Origin: Cylindrobasidium torrendii FP15055 ss-10
Lineage: Eukaryota; Basidiomycota; Agaricomycetes; Agaricales; Physalacriaceae
Reading direction: 5' to 3'
Length of the DNA: 64,000 nucleotides
Assembly (NCBI GenBank): GCA_000934385.1
Contig: KN880565.1
Location: forward strand, 1 to 64,000
Below, piece by piece: positions 33,071 to 44,865 of this stretch (the first letter of the stretch is position 1; the number at the start of each line of letters is the position of its first letter). A program made the translations under genes and the position numbers. The notes under the pieces were generated by a model. The model was not told where the DNA came from, ran no database searches, and saw only the letters and a list, made by a program, of their open reading frames with translations.

Positions 33071-34180
33071 TTACCCACGAAAGTTGTTCTTCATCTCACG
33101 AAGCTTGTCCATGACAGCAATGGGCGAGGACTGTGAGGTCGCAGTGCGCACTGCTTCATCCGTTAGACGCATGAAGACATTCCACTTTTTCTCATCCCCG
33201 ATGGTTGTCAGCCCGGCAGTGATCTTGTTCTCCTTGGCCAGCTCGACGAGGCGTGCAATATCCGGATTCAGCGAGTCGACCGACCAGGCAAAGGCAGCGT
33301 TGCCCGATGTGTACTCGTGGCCGACGTAGGTGACTGTCTCGTCGGGCAGAGTGCCAAGGTAAGTCAACGCCTTGTCCATCTCCTCGGCGGTACCCTCGAA
33401 GAAACGACCGCAGCCGCCAGTGAAAAGGGTATCCCCGGTGAACACACCGCCAGGGAGCTCCTTCTTGACCGTGTCTGTGACATAGTAGCAAATCGAGTCC
33501 TGAGTGTGGCATGGCGTGGCCAGACACCTAATTTGATCAGAGGGGAGACAGAAAACAGGGACGATGAAGCGCACTTGACGGAGATATGACCAACAGTGAA
33601 CTCGTCTTTGTCTTTGACGAGGTTAGTAAGGGCTGGGATGCGGCTACTGCCACCATAAATGGGTACTCCAGGGTACTTCTCGGCCTAGGAAAGTCCTCAG
33701 CCAGGCAATGGAGAAAGAAGCAAGACAAGACATACAAAGGCCTGGTGCTTCAGATCAGTAACACGCAAGGCAGAGGAGAAAACGAAGCGACCTTATTTCC
33801 CCCACTGTGATCTTCGTGATGATGAGTAGTCAGGCCAGCGACTATCTTCACACCTGTACATTGTGAGTATCCAACATATGAGCAGATTGGCCATGGACTT
33901 CAAACGAACCGAGTGCGCTGGCTGCTGATGCAACTTTCCCAACGTCGTACGGGTCGACGGCGGCGGCGTTGGCAGTGGCATCGTCGATGAGCAGATATGC
34001 ATAATTGTCCGAGCGGACGGGGACAGCGACAACTTTCATTGTGGCCAGCTCAAGCGTTCGATTGAAGGCGATCGCAGTAGTGGAAGCGTGTCGGAAAGCC
34101 ATGCGCTCGCGTGATGCCACTCCAGCCTGGCCCACGCGACCGCCGTTCGGCAAGCCCAAAACACTTAAGGAGGCGGCCAT
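33071..34180 (-). CDS. GLO2: Hydroxyacylglutathione hydrolase (glyoxalase II)
   Basis: Hydrolyses S-D-lactoylglutathione to D-lactate and glutathione, the second step of methylglyoxal detoxification. Metallo-beta-lactamase fold. Seen in order: VRSDNYAYLLIDD, VDPYDVGKVASAA, GLTTHHHEDHSGGN (binuclear metal motif THxHxDH), TPCHTQDSICYYV, FTGDTLFTGGCGRFFEGTA and TYVGHEYTSGNAAFA, with the C-terminal substrate-binding region ending MKNNFRG. The ATG at 34180 gives a 47-residue extension rich in Arg, Ser and Ala (RVGQAGVASRERMAFRHAST), like a mitochondrial presequence. Met48 at 34037-34039 (MKVVAVPVRSDN) is where cytosolic enzymes begin. Four to five short introns. All catalytic residues are present. 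Confidence 0.94.
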
Positions 34181-34507
34181 CTGTAACGCGTTCAGAATTC
34201 AAAGTTGATGTGTTGTACAGACCTGTGCACGCGCATTTCCCAATATACTCCTTGCTTTTTAACCACCACGTCTTGCGCTTGGCCCGTCTCCTTTTCCTTC
34301 CCACTTCTTTTGTTTAACTTTATCGCTTCCCGGGCTGGGTAGCCCCTTCTTCTTTTCCTCTTTCTTTTCGTTCTAGCAATGCATTCATCCTATTATTTAT
34401 CGATACATGACAACGCCGTGCGTACCACACCCTCCCAAGCGGCGTCCTCTCTCTGAACGCGACGAACAGAACGGCGTAGTGGCACTGCGCTCACCTCAGG
34501 ACGATTC

Positions 34508-35047
34508 ATGCACAGGTGCGCTAGCAATCGCGCATTCATCCTTATTGCCTCTGATCCGTCCCAAGGGTCCTCATGCAACTCCGGGGACGGTCCCATTCTC
34601 GGTACACCGTCCGCGTCAACACCATCCTCAACTCCCACCCTCACATCCTCCCATGGCTCCTCTGGACCCCCAATAGGAGCCATCGTCGGCGGCATAATGG
34701 GCGGAATCGTTCTGCTCGTCCTCATCGCCAGCCTGGTCTTTCTTTGGCGCCGCCGCCGCTGTCGCATCGCGCCGTCAACCGAGTTCCTGCGTAGTGAGAA
34801 GAAACTTGGACGCTTCACATCCCGCAAACGGCACTCAACTTTCCGCCAGATCGAAACTCCCCCTCTGTCCTCTCCACCAATGTCGGTAGTGAACCCGCTG
34901 GATGTGATGATGAGAAACAGTACCGGTGATCTTACAACAACGAGAAATCTGGAGCCGCCGCCAGCGCTGCATCACCACAGGAGTATCAGCAGCGTTGATG
35001 AGGACCTCTCAAGCACAGCGCTCATGCACGGGCATGAACCAGTCTGA
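34508..35047 (+). CDS. Putative single-pass membrane protein, 5' end uncertain
   Basis: Open frame of 179 codons, not a recognised family. A Ser/Thr/Pro/Gly-rich segment (PSASTPSSTPTLTSSHGSSG) leads into one strong membrane span, IGAIVGGIMGGIVLLVLIAS, followed by the stop-transfer cluster WRRRRCR and a basic Ser-rich tail. This layout is common in fungal wall-sensor-like or Skg6/Mid2-like proteins. No signal peptide is visible from the ATG at 34508. A possible first exon at 34379-34421 (ATG CAT TCA...) splices in frame to 34500 (gtacca...cctcag) but does not supply one either. The N-terminus may be missing or decayed, so this could be a pseudogene. Confidence 0.42.
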   Translation: MHRCASNRAFILIASDPSQGSSCNSGDGPILGTPSASTPSSTPTLTSSHGSSGPPIGAIVGGIMGGIVLLVLIASLVFLWRRRRCRIAPSTEFLRSEKKLGRFTSRKRHSTFRQIETPPLSSPPMSVVNPLDVMMRNSTGDLTTTRNLEPPPALHHHRSISSVDEDLSSTALMHGHEPV

Positions 35048-35530
35048 CCGTACAATGGGTCACACACAATTGGAAATTGGGAGAGAAAGGACTTGGCGCA
35101 AACAAACCAATTGGAATCTAACTGCATTATTCGCATCGCACACATCTATACCTACGACCTTGTCTTTGTTATGTGTAATCATTCACCGTTTCTGCGTGCC
35201 GTTGGGCTTCGATTGTACGCACATTGGTTCTGCGGCAAACCGAGCCCACCACTGAGGAGACCTTGCACCGACGGGAGGGACAGACTGATCCTTCCGCGGG
35301 GAGTAGGAGTTGCGACGGCACCTGGACGGCACCGTTCGCTTGTCAGCAGCACGCCGTGAAACCCTGTCAAACCCAATGTTCCAACGGCAAGGACTAATAA
35401 CTGCTTCAGCGCCCTCTAGGTTGTAGACACACCTGGCCACACAGCCTCATAGAATTAACCATCTGTCCTATTTGTTACACACACGTATTCGGCATTTTAT
35501 TCCAAGTAAGCCGGCAGTGTTAACCGAGCC
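35048..35530. other. Convergent intergenic region
   Basis: Lies between the membrane-protein stop and the SRP receptor stop. Nothing recognisable was seen. Confidence 0.55.
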
Positions 35531-38024
35531 CTAGTCGTTCACTATCGCCTGTACCACACTATCCACCCTGAGCTGCTTCAGGTCCGTATACGTCTGTTGG
35601 AAGATGAGCCTATGGCGAGCACAAACTGAATATCACGCACTTGTCCTGTTCCCAAGAACAGAATAGGCTGACCAGTGACATAAGTCATCGAGAGCGCCGC
35701 CCCGACCTATAGGCGTTCCGTGAGCACAACGTCCCACACCAACCGTCCACGTCCGTACCTTATCATCGACTGTATCCCATTTCGTGACCAGCATCCCATC
35801 GATACCTCTGCCCTTGTTCACACTCCCCGCGGATGAGAAGTCCTTCAGTGCACGGTCAAACTTGGTCAGTTGGTCCACCGCCTCATTTCCGACAAGTGCT
35901 TCCCCGACGAAGATAATCTTGTCAGGGTTGTTCACAGATACCAACTTGAGTGCGAGTCAGCGTTCATCTTCCATGACACACCAAAATCGGGAAACACGAA
36001 CCTTGGCAAGCGCGCGCATGAGAGGCTATACAAGGGTATTAGAGTTGGGGTTGGCGTCCTATTGGGAAGGGTGCGGCATACCTCATTGTCCTGCATCCGG
36101 CCAGCAGTATCAATCAAAACGACATCGAAATCGTGTTCCTTCGCTATCCAAGAGCGTCAGCAGAGCAATCCTACGCACATCACGCACAATCCACCCAAAC
36201 TCACCATACTCGATAGCCTGTTTAGCGATCCCAGCCGCGTCCTTTCCATACCCCTTCTCAAACAACTCAACACGGCCTTTGCTATCGGTTGCGCCATTGA
36301 CGCCCAGCATACTGAGATTCCTGACATGCACCCTGAGCTGCTCAACTGCACCACTCCGGAATGTATCACACGCCGCGATGAGGACACGGAGTCCGTTTTG
36401 GATGAGCCAGAAACAGACCTTGGACAAGTTCGTACTTTTCCCCACGCCGTTCACACCGACAAATGTGATGGAGTAAGGTGTGCGCTGTTGGCCAGATCCT
36501 ACGGGTGCCGACATCTTGTCACGTATTGACAGCAACATATCCGTAGATGTCTTGGGGGTAAGGATACGTGTGATAGCCTTGGATAGTGCAGCTCGCACCG
36601 CGGAGTTGGTCGCTGCAACGATTGTTAAGCCACGGCTTGATACCAACAGGGCCTTACATACTTTGGAAAGATCCTGCCTTCGCACCGAGCAAGTTTTCGC
36701 CCACACCCTGGCAGACCTTGTCCGCGATGTCCTTCGCCACATTCTTCTTCATCAAAAGCTGCTTCATGGCCTCGAGCACAGGTTGTAGATCAGCTTCGGT
36801 GAATGTCTTCGACCCCGTCAACCTGGCAAAGAGAGATCCGAATGTGCTGGACGAGCTCGTCTCCTTCTCTTCCTTTCTGTTTTTCGCATTCTGGAGAATA
36901 TCCTGGATGCGCTCGTCCTCTTCCTGGTCGGCGCGGCGCTTCGGCTCCCAGTCCGCAACACTATACATCCCATCTTTTGTCGTTCCAAGCGCGCTCTTGT
37001 CAACGAGAGCATCGAGGTCTTGGGCACGGAAGGATGCATCGTCGGGCTTGTCCATGCTATAGTCGAGGGTGTCCATGTCCTGGTCTGTCGGCACCTCATC
37101 TCCCCATTTTCGACCAGTCTTGGCCTTGGACTTGCGTTTGGTCGGGGTTTCAGCACTAGGGATTCATGAGCAAGGTATGTCAAGCCACAGAACGCTGAGC
37201 ATACTCAGAGCTGGGCGCGCTTTCGAGTGGGGTGCGAGGTCTGCTGCCTCCACCCCGGCCACCGCGCCGACCACCTCTGCCCCGCATTCGATTCTTGAGG
37301 GCCTCAACATTGCGAGCAATGGTTTGTCCATCCGACGTTTCGTCAGCCGCCAGGGTGGGCACTGAGCATGGTTCAATGCTGTGCAATTGGTAGGGAAACG
37401 GGCGCACTGGTACTGGGATCATCCGAGGGTGGGGTAATGGCCACGGGAATAGCCTTTGCTGGCGTACGTAGACGCGAGCTACGATCCTAAGCTTCGTTAA
37501 TATACGCCTTGGGAAAGCAACTGCGACGCACCTTATCTTCTAAACCCTTGAGTAGTCTATCAAACGTCTTATCCCACCCCTCGAGCGCCTTGGAAATGTC
37601 CAATGTGGTCACAGCTTCCACGACACCCTTGTTGACTGCGTGCACCGATGCGACAAAAGCGGTGAGAAATGGCCGGAAAAGTTCAACAAAAAGCGTCTTG
37701 AGAGAGTCCAGGAGTTCTTCGACATAAGTGAGCTGCAGGATTCGTTGATACGCGACGCAGAAGATGAGCTCCAGGTCGTTGAAAAGTGTCCATTTGACCG
37801 CATATCCATTCTTCTCGTATGTTTCCTCGGTAGACCGGCCTTCGATGAGAGCTTCACGGATGAGCGAGTTGACTGGAGACGTCGGTGAGGTGGCAATTGC
37901 TGCAGCTTCAGGGGTGAAGGATCTTGACCATAGTACAAGACCGCCTGAGCATTATGAATTCGACTCTGTATAAGGACGACTACCGAGGCGTACCCTTGTG
38001 CGATATTGTGCAAAGATCCAACAT
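35531..38024 (-). CDS. SRP101: Signal recognition particle receptor alpha subunit
   Basis: GTPase that docks the SRP-ribosome complex at the ER membrane. The first exon is MLDLCTISHKG, spliced (gtacgc...gctcag) to GLVLWSRSFTPEAAAIATSP; this is the longin-like SRX domain that binds the beta subunit. A charged linker follows (DMDTLDYSMDKPDDASFRAQ, DWEPKRRADQEEDERI). The N helical domain contains LFARLTGSKTFTEADLQPVL. The G domain has G1 GVNGVGKSTNLSK, DTFRSGAVEQLRVH, G3 IDTAGRMQDNE, G4 TKWDTVDDK and G5 GTGQTYTDLKQLRVD. The C-terminus is SVVQAIVND with TAG at 35531-35533. At least nine short introns. All GTPase motifs are intact. Confidence 0.95.
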
Positions 38025-38394
38025 TCAAAGTGAGTACTCGAGTTTTGAAGGATGCTCAAGAGATAGGAAATGTGGATATGGTGGTATGGACAGAGTGTGA
38101 CTAGAGGCCTGCCGATCGCCGGCAGCTGTAGATTTACGATCGCTTCATTGCGAAAAGTCTGAAAAGAGGATGAGTGGCACCATGCGGTTCCTGGCGACAA
38201 TTCTCATCGAAAGGCTCGATACCATGAAGCAGGATCAAGCTCGTATGTATGTCCAATAACATCAATACATTCCGCCGAATCTACACAGTCTGAATACAAC
38301 TACACCCAAACTACAAAATCACTAAACTCGAAGGAAGCATATGCATTTACATGTCCATCGCGAGGACAAATCGTAATGATCAGTATAAGCTCGA
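38025..38394. other. Spacer between SRPRA start and AA9 stop
   Basis: Holds the SRPRA promoter and the AA9 3' flank. No element recognised. Confidence 0.55.
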
Positions 38395-39254
38395 TTATCC
38401 AGAATAGACAGCAGGGCCGGGGGGCTGTATTGAATAAAATCTTGAGCACAATTCTGCAGTTAGACACGGGAAAGCGTACCGTATACGCAGTCGGGACTGG
38501 GTTGTAGATGTTGAGTGTGATGCTTGGGTCGTCGCTGGAAATGTATCCAGGAATGGACACCTTGCTTGGATTGCCACTTCCACCACCAGTGACAGAGATC
38601 TGTGCGCAAGAGACGTAGAACTGAGGCGATCCAGCGACGTGAAGACCTATGTGCTCGGCACGTACGAGATACTAGGAAAAAAGGTGAGTGCATCACACTC
38701 GGGCTCGCTAGAATAGCTGACCTCGCCGGCCGGGACACTGGCAGGAATAGTAGTGTTTATTGCGCTCAAGTTGTAGTCGACAAAAGTGAATTCAGGCTCG
38801 AAGACTGCACCCCATTCCGCAATCTATACCATAGCATGAGTATGCACTGGGTGCATCGTGGACGAAAAACGCGCCTTGAACCAGTTAGCTCCAGACCCGT
38901 CCCAATCTGCTGCCGCTGATGGCGCCTGGCCGAGATAAATCGCAGCGGGGCCTTGGTGGTACAGAGGGCTGTCGACGAGGAAGCCGACGAGGGACCCAGC
39001 TGCAACTTCGACAGTCTCTGTGGCTTCTCCGGGGGTAACATTGCAAGTAACATCGTCGGATTCCACATCGGTGACTGGTGAATTGTTGATGGGCTGGCGG
39101 ACTGCCGCTGTGGAGGTGGATCCTTCGGTGACCAAAGTCGTGAAGATGTCTGCCAGGAAGAATGAGTCGGTGAAACTCTTGGATTTCGAAAGAGACACTT
39201 ACAGTGGGCGGAAGCCGTGTGGGCTGCAAGAAGTAAAGCCGCAAGATACTTCAT
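38395..39254 (-). CDS. AA9 lytic polysaccharide monooxygenase
   Basis: Secreted copper enzyme that oxidatively cleaves cellulose or related glucans. The signal peptide MKYLAALLLAAHTASA ends directly before the mature His1. An intron in the next codon gives the mature start HYIFTTLVTEG. Family blocks follow: VRQPINNSPVTDVESDDVTC, VEVAAGSLVGFLVD, SPLYHQGPAAIYLGQAPSAA (second brace His), DWDGSGANWFKI, LVRAEHIGLHVAGSPQFYVS with CAQISVTGGGSG (axial Tyr in QFYVSCAQ), IPGYISSDDPSITLNIYNPV, and the final exon PPGPAVYSG. His1, the second His, the axial Tyr and the conserved EH-x-x-LH-x-AG are all present. There is no CBM1 domain. Five exons, with a TATA box 59 bp upstream. Regioselectivity cannot be read from the sequence. 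Confidence 0.94.
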
Positions 39255-39904
39255 AGTGGAATACAAGTGGAACACAAAAGGTTTGGCGGGTATTAAACGC
39301 GTCGGTGAGTGGCTTTTATATCGAAGCCCCATTCTACTAGTCCCATTCGAGTAACATTCAAAGCCGAGGAACATCGCGAGATATTCCCGAATGCCTTCAG
39401 CTCAATGGCGACCACACCTATGTCGAATACGCACGTTATGGTTAGAAACTCTAGGAATTGCGAAGTAAAGCCGTCGAGGCGCGAGGCATGACGCAGTTGC
39501 CTGTATAGCAGAGACAAATTTGCCCTACGAATAGAAGAAAATAGACGCACTCAGTGCTGCAGGAACCATACAAACCTCACCCACATCATTTACCAGGACA
39601 ACATTTTAAGGTAGGGTGCCTTGCTTGAGCCCCGACAATGCTCCTTTCCGTATCAGAACAGCGAAGAATCTATCGTCATTGCCCTATGTTAGAGCCTATT
39701 CGAGCAATATAAGCTCGATTGCGAAATACCGTCAACCCACCGAACTATCAGAGTAAACGGCCAAGAGATGCTCTGACTCTGAGGTGTGCATCGGTCAAGG
39801 CACTCGGTCATGCAAAAAACAAAGAAAATTGGCCCAGACCAGTCTTCACTCAGAGGTGTACAGGTTATCCAAGAACATATGTATGTGTACGAAATGAAAT
39901 CCGA
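39255..39904. other. Spacer upstream of AA9
   Basis: AA9 promoter (TATA listed) and the 3' flank of the second F-box-like gene. No gene was seen. Confidence 0.55.
39313..39320 (-). promoter_or_regulatory. TATA box of the AA9 gene
   Basis: TATAAAAG on the minus strand, 59 bp before the AA9 start codon. Confidence 0.5.
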
Positions 39905-41308
39905 TCATACTAGTCTGTATTCCCGTGCTCCCTCTCTGTGACAGGCGATCTCTACAACAACCTTAAGTACAACCCCGTTGCATGCCGCCTCTGCCTCCAG
40001 GGCAGCTAATTCCTCCAACTCACGCAGTGTTTGGAAGTTCATCCACTCGCGTTCATGTTTGTGGCTCTTCTGTACATTGAGGGCGAGCGCAACCCGACGT
40101 AGTGACGGATACTGCCTGATCACCTTCGCCAATGCCGCTGATGTTTGCGTTATTGTCAGTCTACCGTCAGAGGCCGTTTCTCGTTGGCAGATGGAGAGCT
40201 CTAGTAAGGGAAGCCCCGGCCCAATTGTCTTGTGCTCAAGCAGAGCGTCCAGAACATCGATTAGGTTGAATTCAAGACGGGGCATAGAGCGGGCGGGATG
40301 GGTATGCACTCGAAGCTTTTGCAAATGGGGTGCCTTGCCTAACAATTCTTTGAAGGAGGACAAAAAAGAGCAGTTTGCGATACCGAGATCCAGTGTTTGT
40401 AGGCTCGGCTGAGATTTATCGAGGAAACCGCAAATGTTTTCGGTCTGGTCCACTGTGAGGCTGCGCAGAGAGGGAAAATTGAATAGGGAAAGCCAATCGG
40501 ACTTGTCACATTGAAATTCTGTTATGCGGCGGTTGGTGATAATGGGCATCGCGCTGGGAATGTAGCCAGTGCAGCCAAGACGTTGCAGGGCGGGGGCGCT
40601 GGACAGTGTCCGGACGATTTGCGCTTTCCCAGCTTCGTGCATCCGTTCCACCTCATTGACAGAAAAATCGACACTGAGGTCGACGATCTGAACCCATGGG
40701 AGGGGCACCACACTGGCAAGTAGGGCAACACCACATCTGATCCGCTGTAGTGCTTGGGCGTTTTCAAACGTCGGAATTGTGTCATCTCCAGCTTTGTTTT
40801 TGATTTTCCAAGGGAATACGGTCTCCTGGCTAGTCTCAGGAACAAAGTAAGGTGTCACTTGCGTAAGGGTTCCCGGGCGTCTTTGTATACACAGTAGACC
40901 AAGCAACAGCGAGCGCCAGCGATGCTGCTCGGGAATAAGCACTGGCGAAACGAAGAACCACATATGGTAGTCGATCTGGATGTCGATGAGAGCTGTGCCG
41001 GATCGCTTCAGTGCCGTCCGAACGAAGCGACGTGAAATACTTTCAGCCAAATCGAGGGCAAGAGGGGGATACATCATTGAGGAGATTCGGATGGTAGACC
41101 ATAGCTGCGAGGTACCGTCGACGATTGTCTGCCACCGTCGACATATTTGGCGTAGTGCGTGTTGATTGGGAACCGCAAAGTCCAGACTGTATGGATGGAT
41201 GGTCAAACAGTAGTTACAGCACAGCGGCATGTCCTTTGCTGTCTCTGTGCAGCATTGTATAAAGATTTCCTGGAGTATTTCTGAGGGAAAGTTGGCCAGC
41301 AGTGACAT
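39905..41308 (-). CDS. F-box-like protein with LRR-like C-terminus, copy B
   Basis: Single-exon protein of 467 residues, paralogous to 31564-32958. The N-terminal F-box core is LLANFPSEILQEIFIQCCTE, followed by LRQICRRWQTIVDGTSQLWS. The shared element PEQHRWRSLLLGLL matches PQSHRWRSLVF in copy A at the same position. The C-terminal half has leucine-spaced repeats (LRSLTVDQTENICGFLDKSQ, LQTLDLGIANCSF, LQKLRVHTHP), ending EYRLV. The expected role is substrate choice for an SCF ubiquitin ligase; the target is unknown. It is divergent from SYF1 across 115 bp. The coding start at 41308 is an ATG with the F-box directly after it. Confidence 0.73.
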   Translation of the reverse strand: MSLLANFPSEILQEIFIQCCTETAKDMPLCCNYCLTIHPYSLDFAVPNQHALRQICRRWQTIVDGTSQLWSTIRISSMMYPPLALDLAESISRRFVRTALKRSGTALIDIQIDYHMWFFVSPVLIPEQHRWRSLLLGLLCIQRRPGTLTQVTPYFVPETSQETVFPWKIKNKAGDDTIPTFENAQALQRIRCGVALLASVVPLPWVQIVDLSVDFSVNEVERMHEAGKAQIVRTLSSAPALQRLGCTGYIPSAMPIITNRRITEFQCDKSDWLSLFNFPSLRSLTVDQTENICGFLDKSQPSLQTLDLGIANCSFLSSFKELLGKAPHLQKLRVHTHPARSMPRLEFNLIDVLDALLEHKTIGPGLPLLELSICQRETASDGRLTITQTSAALAKVIRQYPSLRRVALALNVQKSHKHEREWMNFQTLRELEELAALEAEAACNGVVLKVVVEIACHREGAREYRLV

Positions 41309-41423
41309 TCGGAGACGATGATGGTGGTGGTATAAGACTGAGTTACATGACCGTCCCGATATCCGAAGCGTTCAGCGATCGGGACTCGCGAGGTTCATCA
41401 GAAACCACCAGGACGCGTCGACG

Positions 41424-44400
41424 ATGGACGAGAAAAAGACGACGGTCGAGGAGCTCACGGCGCTGCTGCATCTGACGTTCCCGACGCCATCACCAGTCAC
41501 TCACCCGGATTTATTGACGGTGCAGGACGTGCATCGGGAGGAGGACCTGCTTCGCAATCCCCAGTCATTCCGGGTATGGTGGTCTGCTATTCACAGCTCT
41601 CGGGAAGCCTACACGTCTCAAATCAAAACAGAACGGCCGCCAGACCTCCCAGAAGAGGTAGCCGCTCTTCTTGGCCCTCTTTCGACACCACTCCGGCGCC
41701 TGTCTGTCCAACGGTTGACGTATCTCTACGAGTCCGCGTTGGCCCAATTCCCAGGATCCTTCAAGCTATGGAAGTCATATCTCACCATGCGGATGTCCTT
41801 TGTGCTTGGAAGGCAAATCATCAAGAAGCGTGCCGGTGGAAAGAAAAAGCTGCCAGAAATGAAGGACGCGTTGGAGGAAGAGAAAGAGGATATCGAGCAG
41901 TGGGAGGGTGCCCTGGACGGAGTAGTGGGCTGGGAAGAATGGAAAGCACTGGTTGCGACCTTCGAACGCGCCCTTATGTATCTGCCCAAGGTGCGTCAAC
42001 GTCCTGGCCTGCATTTCATTTTCTGACGATTTGTAGCTTCCCCGCTTATGGCTCATGTACCTTTCGATATTCTTTCACCCACAATGCCCTCCCATGATAT
42101 CGTACAGCCATGCTCGTCACACTTTCGACCGCGCTCTGCGCACCCTGCCGCCCTCTCTCCATTCCCGCATCTGGGTCCGCTACCTCCTATGGTCAGAGAC
42201 GCGCGGCGGCGCGACCCTCGTCTCCGTGTACCGCCGTTATTTGGCCGTCGACCCCAGCATCACCGAGCACTTCACCAAACTATTACTCGCACCAACTGTT
42301 GGCCCACCACGTGCCCTGGAAGCGTCCAAACTCCTGCTAGCCTTAGCGCGCAAGGCATCGCGCGGAGAATACACCAGTCCAGAGGGAAAGAGCCCTTACC
42401 AACTGCTTGGCGACTTTATCGACGTCGTCGAAAAGTTCTCGGATGATGTGGGACTCGATGTCGAGGAGACGCAGGCTGTGGACAATGAGATGGACACAAC
42501 GCAGGCAGAGGGCAAGATAGACGAGGATGAGGACTGGCGGAGTCCACGAAAGATAAACATCGAAAAGATCATTCAGAACGATGGTTTGGCTGTCTACAAG
42601 GATCAAGCAGGCCGCCTGTGGACGGGCATGGCGACATACTGGATCAAACGAGGCGAGTTTGACCGGGCGAAGGAAATATTCGAAAAGGGCATTACCTCCG
42701 TGCTCACCATTCGCGACTTCACCCAAATTTTCGATGTATATGCGGAATTCTGCGAGTCGCTCATCAGTGCCATGATGCAGAGTTTGCAGGATGAGGAGGA
42801 CGAGGAAGAGGCGGCAGAGATGGAGGCAGAGTTGGATACACGAATGAAGGACTTTGAAGAGCTCATGGACCGACGGCCTTTCTTGGTGAACGACGTCCTC
42901 ATTCGCCGGAATCCTCACGATGTTCAGGAGTGGGAGAAACGAGTTGCTCTCTGGGGCGAGGACGACGAGAAGGTATGGTGAATGCTCGCTCATTGGTTTC
43001 CTGAAATCTTATCCTCCATTAGGTTGCAGCAACTTACACTCGCGCACTCGAGTCGGTCAGTCCGCGCAAGGCAACAGCCAACCTCCATCGACTATATATC
43101 AACTTTGCCAAATTTTATGAGGAAGGCGGCGCAAGTGGCTCTGCAGAGCCTGATCTTGACAGTGCGCGGAAGATCTTGGAGAAAGCGACCAAAGTCAACT
43201 TCAAGGCTGTCGATGACCTGGCGGAGATTTGGTGTGAATGGGCTGAACTGGAGCTTCGGCACGAGTGCGTGCCTCATCTTTTTATAAAGCACGAGCTGAC
43301 GATGTCTAGGAACTACGATGAAGCCATCCGGGTCATGCAGCGCGGGGCGGCGGTACCCAAAAACCCTCGTCTCAATTACCACGATCACGTATGTCCATTT
43401 CTCAAACTATCTGCTTTTCGATCCTCATTGGCATCAAGTCTCTGTCTGCACAGGCGCGTTTGTTCAAATCGCTGAAGCTATGGTCATTCTATGTCGACCT
43501 CGAAGAGTCCATTGGCTCCGTCGAGACCACCAAGCAGGTATACGACAAAATTCTGGAGCTACGGATTGCGAATGCACAAGTCATCGTCAACTATGCCGCC
43601 TTCTTGGAGGAGAATGACTACTTTGAGGAGAGTTTCAAGGTATGGTATTTCCTGGCTGCCCTCTCATAGACTCATCCTCCTCTTCAGGTTTATGAACGCG
43701 GTGTAGAACTCTTCACGTTCCCGGTATCATTCGAGATATGGAATATCTACCTTGCCAAGTTCCTCAAACGCTTCGGAGGATCCAAACTCGAGCGCGCGCG
43801 CGACCTGTTCGAGCAAGCACTGGAGAAGTGCCCTCCGAAATTCTGCAAACCATTGTTCCTGATGTATGCGCAAATGGAAGAGGACCATGGCCTGGCGAAG
43901 AGGGCAATGAACGTGTACGACCGGGCAACACAAGTCGTTCAGGACGAAGATAAATTCGAAATGTTCACTGTGTACATCGCCAAGGCTACGGCGAACTACG
44001 GCTTACCTGCAACCCGCGCAATATATGAGCGAGCACTTGAAGGTATGTGACTTGCTCTTATGCGCCAGACTCCTGTATACTGACTATTTTGTAGTTTTGC
44101 CGGACAGACAAACAGCCGAGATGTGCTTGCGCTTTGCGGCCCTGGAGCGAAAACTTGGCGAGATTGACCGTGCGCGCGCCATCTACGCCCATGCCTCTCA
44201 ATTCTGCGACCCCCGCACGAATCCTACGTTCTGGCAGGAGTGGAACGCGTTCGAGATCGACACGGGCTCTGAAGACACGTTCCGTGAGATGCTTCGTATT
44301 AAGCGGAGTGTACAGGCGCAGTTCAACACCGAGGCGAGCTATTTGGCAAGTCAGACGGTTGCGGCGCGTGGTGGAGAGGGCGCAGGGAAGCCGGAGGATC

Positions 44401-44540
44401 CCAAGGATGCGATGGCGGCGGCAGACAAAATGTTTGTGGCAGCGACGACTACGGCGTTGCACAAGCCGGACGCGAATGGGCAGGCAGAGGCACCGGCCGT
44501 GAATGAAGACGAGATTCAAATCGATGAGGATGATGTATAG
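41424..44540 (+). CDS. SYF1: Pre-mRNA-splicing factor SYF1 (XAB2)
   Basis: HAT-repeat scaffold of the NineTeen/Prp19-associated spliceosome complex, nuclear. The protein has about 900 residues built of half-TPR (HAT) repeats. Examples are LRNPQSFRVWWSAI, LAQFPGSFKLWKSYL, FERALMYLPKLPRLWLMYLS, TFDRALRTLPPSLHSRIWVR, DFEELMDRRPFLVNDVLIRR, NPHDVQEWEKRVALW, VYERGVELFTFPVSFEIW, YLAKFLKRFGGSKLERARDL, LMYAQMEEDHGLAKRAMNVY and FCDPRTNPTFWQEWNAFEID. The last is characteristic of SYF1. The C-terminal tail is acidic (NEDEIQIDEDDV). Six or so short introns are needed. The ATG at 41424 precedes the first repeat by about 40 residues. Confidence 0.94.
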
Positions 44541-44865
44541 CTATGTAATTGGGGTGTATGAGTATATTTTATCACTCTGTATTTCCTAGCAGGTGGAGTA
44601 TCTGCAGGTATACCCGTTCAACTGGCTGAGAAGCTGGAGCGAGAATTTGGGTTTGTGTTGAGTTCTCACAGAGGCATAGGACACATGTATCAGGCTTGAA
44701 GATGGCATGCAACTACTCTGTGCCCTCGCCGTACGTGCTGTATCCCTTGAGTGGTATGGATTAGTGCCTTAGACCTCTGCTGAGCTGATGGATCACGTTC
44801 TTCGAGTTACGTTCGTCAAATTATTAACCAAGTACATTTCTACAAGTTAGCCCATCAAAGTACTA
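44541..44865. other. Convergent 3' flank
   Basis: Lies between the SYF1 stop and the MDR gene stop; no element seen. Confidence 0.6.
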
